Assembly (NCBI GenBank): GCA_964567545.1
Contig: CAZMNB010000017.1
Coordinates: 1-23,075 of the forward strand
Source of the DNA: UBA7398 sp964567545
Lineage (GTDB): Bacteria; Actinomycetota; Actinomycetes; Nanopelagicales; Nanopelagicaceae
DNA length: 23,075 nucleotides
Direction: 5' to 3'
The notes beneath the pieces were generated by a model that saw nothing but the letters and a program-made list of their open reading frames with translations, was not told where the DNA came from and did not search any database. This document shows, one piece after another, positions 1-6,862 of the stretch. The position numbers and the translations under genes were made by a program. Position 1 is the stretch's first letter, and the number at the start of each line of letters is the position of its first letter.

Positions 1-410
1 GAGCCGGTATTGAGTTCTTAGCGCCAGTTATCGAAATTGGTGACTCGGTTTTTGAAGATTGGTATAGCGTCAGCGGATATTTCGGTGGCATGTATGACAA
101 TGCCGGCGGCGCTGCATTTGTAGTTGGAAATAAAGTTAAAAATTGGCAAGATATTGATTTACCAAAAGCAAATATAGATCTCTACGTAAATGGCTCTTAC
201 ATTAAATCTGGTCAAGGAATTCAAGCTATGGGACATCCGGTAACTAGCCTCACTTGGATGATTAATTGGGTTAGAGAACGCGGGCGACCAGTATTTGCTG
301 GTGAATATGTGAGCACTGGAACTTGTACTGGACATTGCTTTGTGCAGCCAGGTGATTTAGTAAGCGTAGATTTTGGTGATTTGGGCTTAGTTGAGGCGAA
401 GTTTGTCTGA
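1..410 (+). CDS. 2-keto-4-pentenoate hydratase / FAH-superfamily protein, 3' part
   Basis: The reading frame is open from the left edge (codons in phase with position 3) to a TGA at 408-410, so only the C-terminal ~135 residues are present. The visible protein has the typical end of the MhpD/HpcG hydratase branch: a hydrophobic AGIEFLAPVIEI segment, the helix GHPVTSLTWMINWVRERG, then AGEYVSTGTCTG and PGDLVSVDFGDLG, which in this family carries the substrate-pocket Thr-Gly loop and the final beta strands. Family members hydrate 2-hydroxy-2,4-dienoates or decarboxylate related oxo-acids with a divalent metal; the metal-binding part lies outside the window. It overlaps the next gene by 8 bases, so the two are probably translated together. 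The exact substrate cannot be inferred from this fragment. Confidence 0.8.
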   Translation, partial: AGIEFLAPVIEIGDSVFEDWYSVSGYFGGMYDNAGGAAFVVGNKVKNWQDIDLPKANIDLYVNGSYIKSGQGIQAMGHPVTSLTWMINWVRERGRPVFAGEYVSTGTCTGHCFVQPGDLVSVDFGDLGLVEAKFV

Positions 411-1440
411 CGCAGACTCAACCTATTCAGCAGCAACTTTGGTTGACATTGGCACCAAAGTAATTTGTGGGATGGGGGCCCCTCTTGAATTAGCGAACGC
501 AGTCTCTAAATCACTTGTGCTCTCTAATCTAGTTGGCCATGACTCGCACGGAATCATTAGGTTGATGGAGTATTCCGGTTGGGTTGAATCCGGAAATTTG
601 ATTCCAAATGCCTACCCAAAAGTTGCATGGAGTAAAGAGGCTACATCGTTAATCGATGGTAGTTGGGGTTGGGGGCAGAGCGCTTCATATCTTGCAATTG
701 AAACAGTTATCTCGTTAGCGCAAAAATATGGAACTGCAACTGTTGTCTTAAGTAAAACAAATCATGTTGGTCGGTTGGGTGAATATGTAGATTTAATATC
801 TAGAGCCGGAATGATGGGAATTGCATTTTGTAATACCGGCGGACCAATCGTTGCGCCATTTGGTGGTACAAAACGAGTTCTCGGAACTAATCCATATGCA
901 TGGTCAATTCCTGGTTCAGATAATTACAATTTCGTTTTAGATTTTTCAACCGCAGTCGTAGCAGCCGGAAAAATAATTCTCGCCGGGATGAGCGGTGAAA
1001 GTATTGAGCCTGGATCGCTAATAGATAAAAATGGTCAGCCAACAACTAACGCGGCGGATTTGGCGGATGGTGGTTCACTCTTGGCTTTTGGTGGCCATAA
1101 AGGATCTGGGCTTTCAGTTTTAATTGACTTAGCGGCTGGAATCCTTTCGGGAAATATGCCCGCCGCAATTTCTGATAGCGGCTATGGCAACGGCACCATA
1201 TTTATGGCGGTAGATATATCGCGTTATGCCGCTCCGGAACTATTTAAATCTGTCGCCTCTCAATTTGAGACCATTATGCATGACGCTGGTGAACCTGGCC
1301 GCGTACTCCTGCCAGGCGAGTTTGAACATGAAACATTGTTAGCTAGAAAGGTAACTGGGATTTCGATCAGCGCTGGGGTTAGGGAGCAGGTCATAGAGAT
1401 TGCCAAAAAATACGGCGTTTTACTACCTGAATTGCAATAA
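403..1440 (+). CDS. malate/L-lactate dehydrogenase-family (Ldh_2) NAD(P)H oxidoreductase
   Basis: This 345-residue protein belongs to the YlbC/YiaK/ComC-like family, which reduces 2-oxo acids (malate, sulfolactate, ureidoglycolate, 2,3-diketogulonate and similar) with NAD(P)H and is unrelated to classical LDH. Diagnostic features are GHDSHG at residues 45-50, with the conserved His pair followed by IIRLMEY; the NHVGRLGEY segment; FGGTKRVLGTNP; and FGGHKGSGLSVLIDL near the C-terminal third. I place the start at TTG 403 rather than TTG 391 because GAGG at 393-396 sits six bases upstream of 403. The gene overlaps the hydratase stop by 8 bases. A clear paralogue lies at 20193-21206. The substrate is unknown; a 2-oxo acid from the neighbouring pathway is likely. 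Confidence 0.85.
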   Translation: MSDADSTYSAATLVDIGTKVICGMGAPLELANAVSKSLVLSNLVGHDSHGIIRLMEYSGWVESGNLIPNAYPKVAWSKEATSLIDGSWGWGQSASYLAIETVISLAQKYGTATVVLSKTNHVGRLGEYVDLISRAGMMGIAFCNTGGPIVAPFGGTKRVLGTNPYAWSIPGSDNYNFVLDFSTAVVAAGKIILAGMSGESIEPGSLIDKNGQPTTNAADLADGGSLLAFGGHKGSGLSVLIDLAAGILSGNMPAAISDSGYGNGTIFMAVDISRYAAPELFKSVASQFETIMHDAGEPGRVLLPGEFEHETLLARKVTGISISAGVREQVIEIAKKYGVLLPELQ

Positions 1441-1551
1441 AAAAACTCTAAAAATCAGGTTCTTCCTCTTGCGTGGGAGTGAGTGGTTGCCCTAACCTTC
1501 TGTAAACCGTTAACCATTTACCGGACGGTCTTACCCTAGGAAAGGCAGTAA
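1441..1551 (+). promoter_or_regulatory. leader/promoter region of the ABC importer
   Basis: This 111-base gap must carry the promoter of the binding-protein gene. A possible but weak sigma-70-like pair is TTGCCC (1487-1492) and TAACCA (1511-1516) with an 18-base spacer. On the minus strand, 1501-1517 reads TGGTTAACGGTTTACAG, two GGTTWAC units seven bases apart that loosely resemble the TTGTWWACRR sites seen elsewhere in the window. A good ribosome binding site, AGGAAAGG, occupies 1538-1545. No terminator for the upstream gene is visible. Confidence 0.35.
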
Positions 1552-3162
1552 ATGTTAATAAATCGCAAGAATAAAATGATTGCGATTGGAGCAACCCTCG
1601 CTCTTGCCCTAACCGGCTTCGTCGGACTTCAATCCGCAAACGCTGTTTCAGGTAAAAACTGTAATTTGAAATCTGTGGCTAAAACTGCGGATTGCGATTC
1701 AGTTACCTATGCAGCGCTGCACCGAGTTGGCTCACTAGATGCAGTAACTCCAGTTGGTGGATATACCGAGAGCCAAATGTCTTATATTGTTCAAGGTCAA
1801 CTTTATCGATTCAATGCTGCCGGATTCCCAGCAGCCGATCTTGTGACTGCTGAAACGATATCTTCTGATTTTCTAACAGTTACTCAAACTATAAGAACGA
1901 TTAACTACTCCGACGGAACTCCTCTGGTTGCAGCTGATGCTGTAAATGCATACGATCGTTGGGTTGCCTCAAAATCGTCAGCTTCCTACATTGCAAAAGT
2001 AGAAAAAGTTGTAGCGAAAGATGCTCACACTTTAGTGTGGACACTCAAGTCTCCTTACACTGACTTTCACTTTGCACTTGCACAACAATTCTTGGGAATT
2101 CACCCAGCTTCTAAAACTGATACAAAAGAAAAAGCTGCTGCATATTTCAAGAACCCTGTAAGCGCTGGTCCAATGATGGTTAAGACATTTACTCCAGGTA
2201 CTGATTTATTTGTAGCTGTAGCTAACCCAAATTACTGGGCAAAGCCAGTAACAAAAGAACTTCGCGTCGTAACAATTCCTGATGCCAATACTCGACTCGC
2301 AGCTTTCCAAGCTGGCACTGTTGACTATGTAATGGAACTTCCATTAGCTGCTGCTCAGGCAAAGTTCGATAAGACCAAGTTCCGTGTGGCTGCCGCTAAG
2401 GACTCTGGCACTTTCATGATCGCATTCAACATGGGTGCTGGTCAGCCAAATAAGGCGCTAAAAGACGCTCGAGTTCGCCAAGCAATTTCACTTGCGATTG
2501 ATCGCCCATCAATCATGCGTGTTGCATTTAATAATCTATCTGGTCCTAACTGCGGAATGCAGTTCAATACCAACAACCCTTACTATCTCTGTTCTGTTCC
2601 TAAGAGTGGTGCACGTGATACCGCTGCTGCACGTAAGTTGCTAAAAGATGCGGGTTATGCAAATGGATTTAAACTCTATCTTCATGTGCCTAACCGCGTG
2701 CTATGGCAAGATGCTGTATCAATCATTAAAGCTAATCTAGCCATTATAGGTATCGATGTAACTATCGATATGGTTACTCCAGATACAAACATTTCAGCGG
2801 TAATCAACAAGCGTGAATGGGAAGCCATGTGGTTTGGAAACAACGCAGCCACTCCAATTCTGCAACTAAGCAACTGGTTCTATCCAGGTGGCGTATGGGC
2901 GGCAAACGCAAATATTCCAGATGCAACTCTTGTTGATACTAAGAAGTTACTTGATGAAGCTGGGTCTGCAACTAGCCCAGTGGTTATCAAGGACAAACTT
3001 GCGCAGGTTGAAAAGATTGCTTGGGATCTCTCAACGTTTATTCCAGTTGGAACTCGTTTCTACCTATCTGGTAGCAATATCGGAGCAGGACTAGTTCAGG
3101 CACTTATGCCAGGTCAGTTGCAATTTGTTATCGCAACTAATCCGGCGCTACCAACAAATTAA
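1552..3162 (+). CDS. ABC transporter substrate-binding protein, family 5 (peptide/nickel/sugar type)
   Basis: A 536-residue extracellular solute-binding protein of the SBP_bac_5 (DppA/OppA) class, the usual length for this class. The N-terminus is a Sec signal peptide: basic MLINRKNK, a hydrophobic core AIGATLALALTGFVGL, and a likely signal peptidase I site after SANA at residue 31. No lipobox Cys lies at the cleavage site, so it should be released or held by the permease rather than lipid-anchored. Family landmarks are ADAVNAYDRW (family motif region), HTLVWTLKSPYTDF, NPNYW, and the helix KDARVRQAISLAIDRPSI. The start ATG 1552 is preceded by AGGAAAGG. It heads the importer operon and is separated from the permeases by a strong hairpin. 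Ligands of this class include oligopeptides, but also oligosaccharides and opines; the surrounding genes hint at a sugar-derived ligand, which is not proven. Confidence 0.9.
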   Translation: MLINRKNKMIAIGATLALALTGFVGLQSANAVSGKNCNLKSVAKTADCDSVTYAALHRVGSLDAVTPVGGYTESQMSYIVQGQLYRFNAAGFPAADLVTAETISSDFLTVTQTIRTINYSDGTPLVAADAVNAYDRWVASKSSASYIAKVEKVVAKDAHTLVWTLKSPYTDFHFALAQQFLGIHPASKTDTKEKAAAYFKNPVSAGPMMVKTFTPGTDLFVAVANPNYWAKPVTKELRVVTIPDANTRLAAFQAGTVDYVMELPLAAAQAKFDKTKFRVAAAKDSGTFMIAFNMGAGQPNKALKDARVRQAISLAIDRPSIMRVAFNNLSGPNCGMQFNTNNPYYLCSVPKSGARDTAAARKLLKDAGYANGFKLYLHVPNRVLWQDAVSIIKANLAIIGIDVTIDMVTPDTNISAVINKREWEAMWFGNNAATPILQLSNWFYPGGVWAANANIPDATLVDTKKLLDEAGSATSPVVIKDKLAQVEKIAWDLSTFIPVGTRFYLSGSNIGAGLVQALMPGQLQFVIATNPALPTN

Positions 3163-3193
3163 TTTTCTTCTGAAAATTATTTGATATCGAGGG

Positions 3194-3221
3194 CTAGCTG
3201 AGCGCAAAAGCACTCAACTAG
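3194..3221 (+). other. imperfect hairpin upstream of the terminator
   Basis: The arms CTAG-C-TGAG-C-GC and GC-A-CTCA-A-CTAG enclose an AAAA loop. This gives ten base pairs interrupted by two C-A mismatches at symmetric positions. It lies just after the binding-protein stop codon and 12 bases before the perfect hairpin. It may protect the 3' end of the binding-protein mRNA. Confidence 0.45.
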
Positions 3222-3233
3222 ATTGTAGGGAGA

Positions 3234-3271
3234 GTTAACAAGGTAATCGCGAAATTACCTTGTTAACTTTT
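3234..3271 (+). terminator. strong hairpin terminator between binding protein and permeases
   Basis: A perfect 14-bp inverted repeat (GTTAACAAGGTAAT at 3234-3247 and its complement at 3254-3267) with a six-base loop CGCGAA is followed directly by TTTTCT. The stem can be extended by A-T and G-U pairs at its base. The sequence has the form of an intrinsic terminator or processing barrier. In this position it would allow much more binding protein than permease to be made, or separate two transcription units. Confidence 0.85.
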
Positions 3272-3320
3272 CTGATTCATAAGTAGATTTCCAAAACTTA
3301 GCGAAGGGAATTGTGTTAGC
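3272..3320 (+). promoter_or_regulatory. short leader before the permease gene
   Basis: These 49 bases separate the terminator from the first permease. GAAGGGAA at 3304-3309 and nearby purines can serve as a ribosome binding site, with a rather long spacing of about 11 bases to TTG 3321. I cannot identify convincing -35 and -10 boxes, so permease expression may depend on partial read-through of the hairpin. Confidence 0.3.
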
Positions 3321-4265
3321 TTGTTGAAAAATCAAATCTTGCGCACAATTCTTGGTCGCTTTGGCCGAGCTATATCTGTTGGGTTCTGGGTAATGGTCAT
3401 CTCATTTTCAATCATGAGAATCCTGCCCGGCGATCCAGCTTCCGCGAGACTGGGTGGTGTTGAAGCTGGAGCTATTGAAGAACTCAGAAAACAGCTCAAT
3501 TTGGATGGCAGTATTTACCATCAATTCACCACCTATGTGCTTGATCTACTGCACGGGGATTTGGGGATTTCGCTACAAACTGGACGTACTGTTAAGGAAA
3601 TAATCGGATCTACGCTTCCACTCACGGTGTACTTAATATTATTCTCTACGCTTTTTGCGGTGATTCTCTCCATACCAATTGGAACCGCAATTGCATGGTC
3701 TGGTAAAGCGCCGATTGTTTATACCTTTAGAGGGCTAACAGCAGTAATACTTGCCACCCCTAACTTTTTCATTGCTATGGTGGGTATCTTGATTTTCACA
3801 GTTCGATTTAATTGGTCACCAGTTTTTGGATACGAACCGCAATTTCCACAAAATTTAAAGTACCTCTGGCTGCCGGTTTTAGTTAATACGTTGATCATGA
3901 CTTCCGTAGTCTCGCGAGTTATTTTTAGTTCGGTGGTAGAAACTAAGGAAGAAGAGTTTGTTGAGACTGGAATTATTCGTGGTGTTGGACGGCGACGTTT
4001 TTTTTGGTTCTACATTTTAAAACCTTCAATGGCGCCTACGGTCGTATTGCTTTCGTACATGATGGGCACAATGCTTGGCGCAACCGTTATTTTAGAAACT
4101 ATATTTACGCTTCCTGGCATCGGCCGTGAAATGGTTAATGCAGTATTAACTAGCGACTACCCAGTAGTCCAAGGAATACTATTAATATTTGGCATAGTAA
4201 CTGTTTTCATTAGTTTCATCGGTGACGTACTTGCTTATGCATTAGATCGAAGAGTTAAAATATGA
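3321..4265 (+). CDS. ABC transporter permease, DppB/OppB type
   Basis: A 314-residue inner-membrane permease of the binding-protein-dependent transport family (BPD_transp_1). An N-terminal transmembrane segment (about residues 18-35) is followed by RILPGDPASARLGG, the characteristic start of the periplasmic region in DppB/OppB proteins. Five further hydrophobic segments follow. The cytoplasmic coupling (EAA-like) loop is ETGIIRGVGRRRFFWFYILK around residues 215-234, followed by LPGIGREMVNAVLTSDYPVVQ, strongly conserved in this subfamily. The start is a TTG (a second in-frame TTG follows); no ATG or GTG lies in phase nearby upstream. It overlaps the next permease by 4 bases (ATGA) and works as its heterodimer partner. 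Confidence 0.92.
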   Translation: MLKNQILRTILGRFGRAISVGFWVMVISFSIMRILPGDPASARLGGVEAGAIEELRKQLNLDGSIYHQFTTYVLDLLHGDLGISLQTGRTVKEIIGSTLPLTVYLILFSTLFAVILSIPIGTAIAWSGKAPIVYTFRGLTAVILATPNFFIAMVGILIFTVRFNWSPVFGYEPQFPQNLKYLWLPVLVNTLIMTSVVSRVIFSSVVETKEEEFVETGIIRGVGRRRFFWFYILKPSMAPTVVLLSYMMGTMLGATVILETIFTLPGIGREMVNAVLTSDYPVVQGILLIFGIVTVFISFIGDVLAYALDRRVKI

Positions 4266-5101
4266 AAAATCAGATAATTAAATTTAGAGAATGGCTCGCA
4301 TTGCCAGGCGGATTTGGTATTTTTGCTGGACTAGTAATGCTTGGACTGCTCGTTATTTTAGGAATAGTTATTCCAAATTTTGGTCCATACAAATCAGATG
4401 AATTCATTGGCGATCCATTTATGCCACCAAGTTGGCAACATCCATTTGGGTTAGACCAACTTGGCCGAGATGTCATGACTCGAACGTTTGCAAGCGTAGG
4501 AATTGATCTTGGCGTAGCATTTTTAGGGGTCAGCATTCCGCTTGCTATTGGAACCATTATTGGTATTTTACTTGGGCTCGCTAAGAATAAATATGTTTTA
4601 AGCCTTGTTGGTTCTTTAATTGATGGAATTAACGCATTTCCTCTTTTGATTATTGCAGTTGCGATGCTAACTTTCTTAGGATCTGGTTTAAAAAGCGTAG
4701 TTATAATACTCGCGATAACTAACTGGGCAAGGTATGCCCGTATCTCTAGAACTAGAGCTGTTGTGGTTTCTAAACAAAATTATATCGAAGCAGCGAAAAC
4801 GCTTGGTTATTCTAAACGACGAATCGTGTTGAAACATATTGCGCCCAACGTTTCCTCTGAAACTGTTGCTTACGCGCTAAGCGATTTCATTTTAGTAATT
4901 GTGGTTGTTTCGGGTCTATCATTTTTAGGCTTAGCTGCTCGGCCACCAATGGCAGAGTGGGGTTCGATGATCGCTGATGGTCGCGCATTCTTAGCACAAT
5001 CTTGGTGGTTAGTAATTTTTCCAGGACTGGCGCTCTGTTGGTCAGCGGTTTCGCTCTCATTTATCGTTGAAGGTATTTCTCGGCGAGATCGCGGTATCTA
5101 A
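4262..5101 (+). CDS. ABC transporter permease, DppC/OppC type
   Basis: This 279-residue protein is the second pore subunit. It has an N-terminal hydrophobic segment (about residues 18-40), the DppC/OppC signature HPFGLDQLGRDV at 60-71, further transmembrane helices, and the coupling loop YIEAAKTLGYSKRRIVLKHI around 174-193 that contacts the ATPases. The C-terminal region FLGLAARPPMAEWGSMIADG is also diagnostic. Translation is coupled to the upstream permease through an ATGA overlap. The length is normal for the family. Confidence 0.92.
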   Translation: MKNQIIKFREWLALPGGFGIFAGLVMLGLLVILGIVIPNFGPYKSDEFIGDPFMPPSWQHPFGLDQLGRDVMTRTFASVGIDLGVAFLGVSIPLAIGTIIGILLGLAKNKYVLSLVGSLIDGINAFPLLIIAVAMLTFLGSGLKSVVIILAITNWARYARISRTRAVVVSKQNYIEAAKTLGYSKRRIVLKHIAPNVSSETVAYALSDFILVIVVVSGLSFLGLAARPPMAEWGSMIADGRAFLAQSWWLVIFPGLALCWSAVSLSFIVEGISRRDRGI

Positions 5102-6088
5102 ATGTCAAGAAACCATCTCCTTGAAATTAAAAACTTAAAAATTGATGTAAGGGTCACTAAGAAGATGCGACTTTCTATTGTAGATACAGCCTCACTAATT
5201 ATTGAGCCAGGTAAAATAATTGGATTAATTGGAGAATCAGGGTCTGGTAAGACCATGTTATGTAGATCCTTGGTGGGAACACTTGGCCGACGTGGTGCGT
5301 ATATTGCATCTGGCGAATTGAAATTTGATGGAATTGATTTAATTACTGCAAAGCAGAGTGTTTGGAATGAAATTCGCGGCAAACGCATTGGTTATGTGCC
5401 GCAAAGCGCACTCGCTGGTCCAAACCCAGTTATGACTATTGGGGCCCAACTTGCAGAAGCCATTTTACAAGATGAGAATTTTCCGAAGTCGGATCTTGAA
5501 AAACGATCACTAGAGCTCTTAAACATCGTACAAATTCGCCGGCCAGAGACCGTTTTAAAGCAATATCAGCATGAACTTTCAGGTGGAATGAAGCAGCGAG
5601 TAATGATCGCATGCGCAATCGCTCAACAACCAGAGCTAATCGTGGCGGATGAGCCAACCACCGGACTTGATGTAACTGTGCAAGCCGAAATCATGGATCT
5701 ACTTAAACAGATTCGTAAAGATTTTAATACTTCAATTATTTTAGTTTCACACGATTTGCCTCTCATTAATGAAATTTGCGATGACATTGTGGTCATGCAC
5801 GCGGGCACTACTGTTGAAAAAATTCCTTCTAAGTCAATTAAGGCATCAAAGCATCCTTACACGATTGCCCTTTATAACTCGAGAATTGATCTTGTCGAAC
5901 CAAAAGGTCAGTTAAATACAATTAATGGTCAGCCTCCTTCGGTTGGTAGTTGGCCTGAAGGGTGTCGTTTCTCAGAACGTTGCGACTTTGTTAAGGATAA
6001 ATGCCGGACAAAACAAGATCTTCCGCTAATTTCAATCGGTTTAGAGCACCAAACTTCTTGTCTACGCTATGACGAAATTGCGAGGTAG
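5102..6088 (+). CDS. ABC transporter ATP-binding protein, DppD/OppD type with four-Cys C-terminal motif
   Basis: A 328-residue ATPase energising the importer. Visible motifs are Walker A GESGSGKT (44-51), Q-loop Gln101, signature LSGGM (159-163), Walker B LIVADE (179-184) and switch His217. The C-terminal oligo_HPN region begins around HPYTIALYNSR (251-261) and carries four cysteines at 288, 294, 301 and 320 (C-X5-C-X6-C-X18-C). In DppD/OppD relatives such cysteines bind a [4Fe-4S] cluster, shown structurally for the Mycobacterium tuberculosis Opp system as I recall it; here that is inference from the spacing. The start ATG follows the previous stop with no gap and has only a weak Shine-Dalgarno, so translation is probably coupled. 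Confidence 0.92.
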   Translation: MSRNHLLEIKNLKIDVRVTKKMRLSIVDTASLIIEPGKIIGLIGESGSGKTMLCRSLVGTLGRRGAYIASGELKFDGIDLITAKQSVWNEIRGKRIGYVPQSALAGPNPVMTIGAQLAEAILQDENFPKSDLEKRSLELLNIVQIRRPETVLKQYQHELSGGMKQRVMIACAIAQQPELIVADEPTTGLDVTVQAEIMDLLKQIRKDFNTSIILVSHDLPLINEICDDIVVMHAGTTVEKIPSKSIKASKHPYTIALYNSRIDLVEPKGQLNTINGQPPSVGSWPEGCRFSERCDFVKDKCRTKQDLPLISIGLEHQTSCLRYDEIAR

Positions 6089-6094
6089 TGACAC

Positions 6095-6862
6095 TTGAAT
6101 ATTATTGAAGCTAAGAATGTGTCAGTGACTTTCAATTCATATGGTGACATAATCAAAGCGGTTGATCACGTAGATTTTATTTTGCCAAAAGGTCAAACCA
6201 TTGGAATAGTAGGTGAGTCTGGTAGCGGTAAGTCAACTTTTGCTCGAGTACTATCCGGTCTACAAATTCCTACATCTGGTTCGGTAACTTTTTTAGATAA
6301 GCCAATTCAAAGTGGCAACAACACATACGAAGGTGCGCTTCGTAAAGAAGTACAGATGGTATTTCAAGACCCATATGGAAGTTTGAATCCCCGGATGCGC
6401 ATTATTAAGGCTGTCGCTGAAGCAATTCGGCAACATCAAGGATTAGATAAGAAAGCAGCAAAGGTAGCTGCGCTGGATTTACTTGAAAGTATGGGCATCA
6501 GCAATTTAGATGCCCAGAAATTCCCAAGTAAGTTATCGGGTGGCCAACGTCAAAGAGCCAGCGTGGCACGGGCACTTTCGGCTCAACCTAGCGTACTAAT
6601 TGCCGATGAACCTACCTCTGCAATTGATCAAAGCGCACAAGCTCAACTTCTAGGACTTTTCAATGACCTAATCAAAAAGGGATTATCTATTGTGTTGGTT
6701 TCACATGACCTAGGGGTAATCAGATATCTCTCTGATTACGTTTATGTGATGAAGGACGGCGTATTCGTAGAGTCCGGCAAATCTGAAGATATCTTTAATA
6801 ATCCTAAGGAAGATTACACAAAGAAGTTGATCTCATCGATTCCTGGTCACACGATTAAGTAA
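6095..6862 (+). CDS. ABC transporter ATP-binding protein, DppF/OppF type (short form)
   Basis: This 255-residue ATPase is the partner of the DppD-type subunit. Motifs are Walker A GESGSGKS (40-47), Q-loop Gln91 followed by the DppF-typical DPYGSLNPRM, signature LSGGQ (147-151), Walker B LIADE (168-172) and His204. The protein stops soon after the ATPase core and lacks the ~60-residue cysteine-bearing C-terminal region found in many OppF proteins, so only one ATPase of this importer can hold a cluster. The TTG start at 6095 is chosen because GAGGT at 6082-6086 precedes it with good spacing; the GTG at 6088 is out of frame. Its stop abuts the convergent dikinase stop with no intervening base. 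Confidence 0.92.
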   Translation: MNIIEAKNVSVTFNSYGDIIKAVDHVDFILPKGQTIGIVGESGSGKSTFARVLSGLQIPTSGSVTFLDKPIQSGNNTYEGALRKEVQMVFQDPYGSLNPRMRIIKAVAEAIRQHQGLDKKAAKVAALDLLESMGISNLDAQKFPSKLSGGQRQRASVARALSAQPSVLIADEPTSAIDQSAQAQLLGLFNDLIKKGLSIVLVSHDLGVIRYLSDYVYVMKDGVFVESGKSEDIFNNPKEDYTKKLISSIPGHTIK

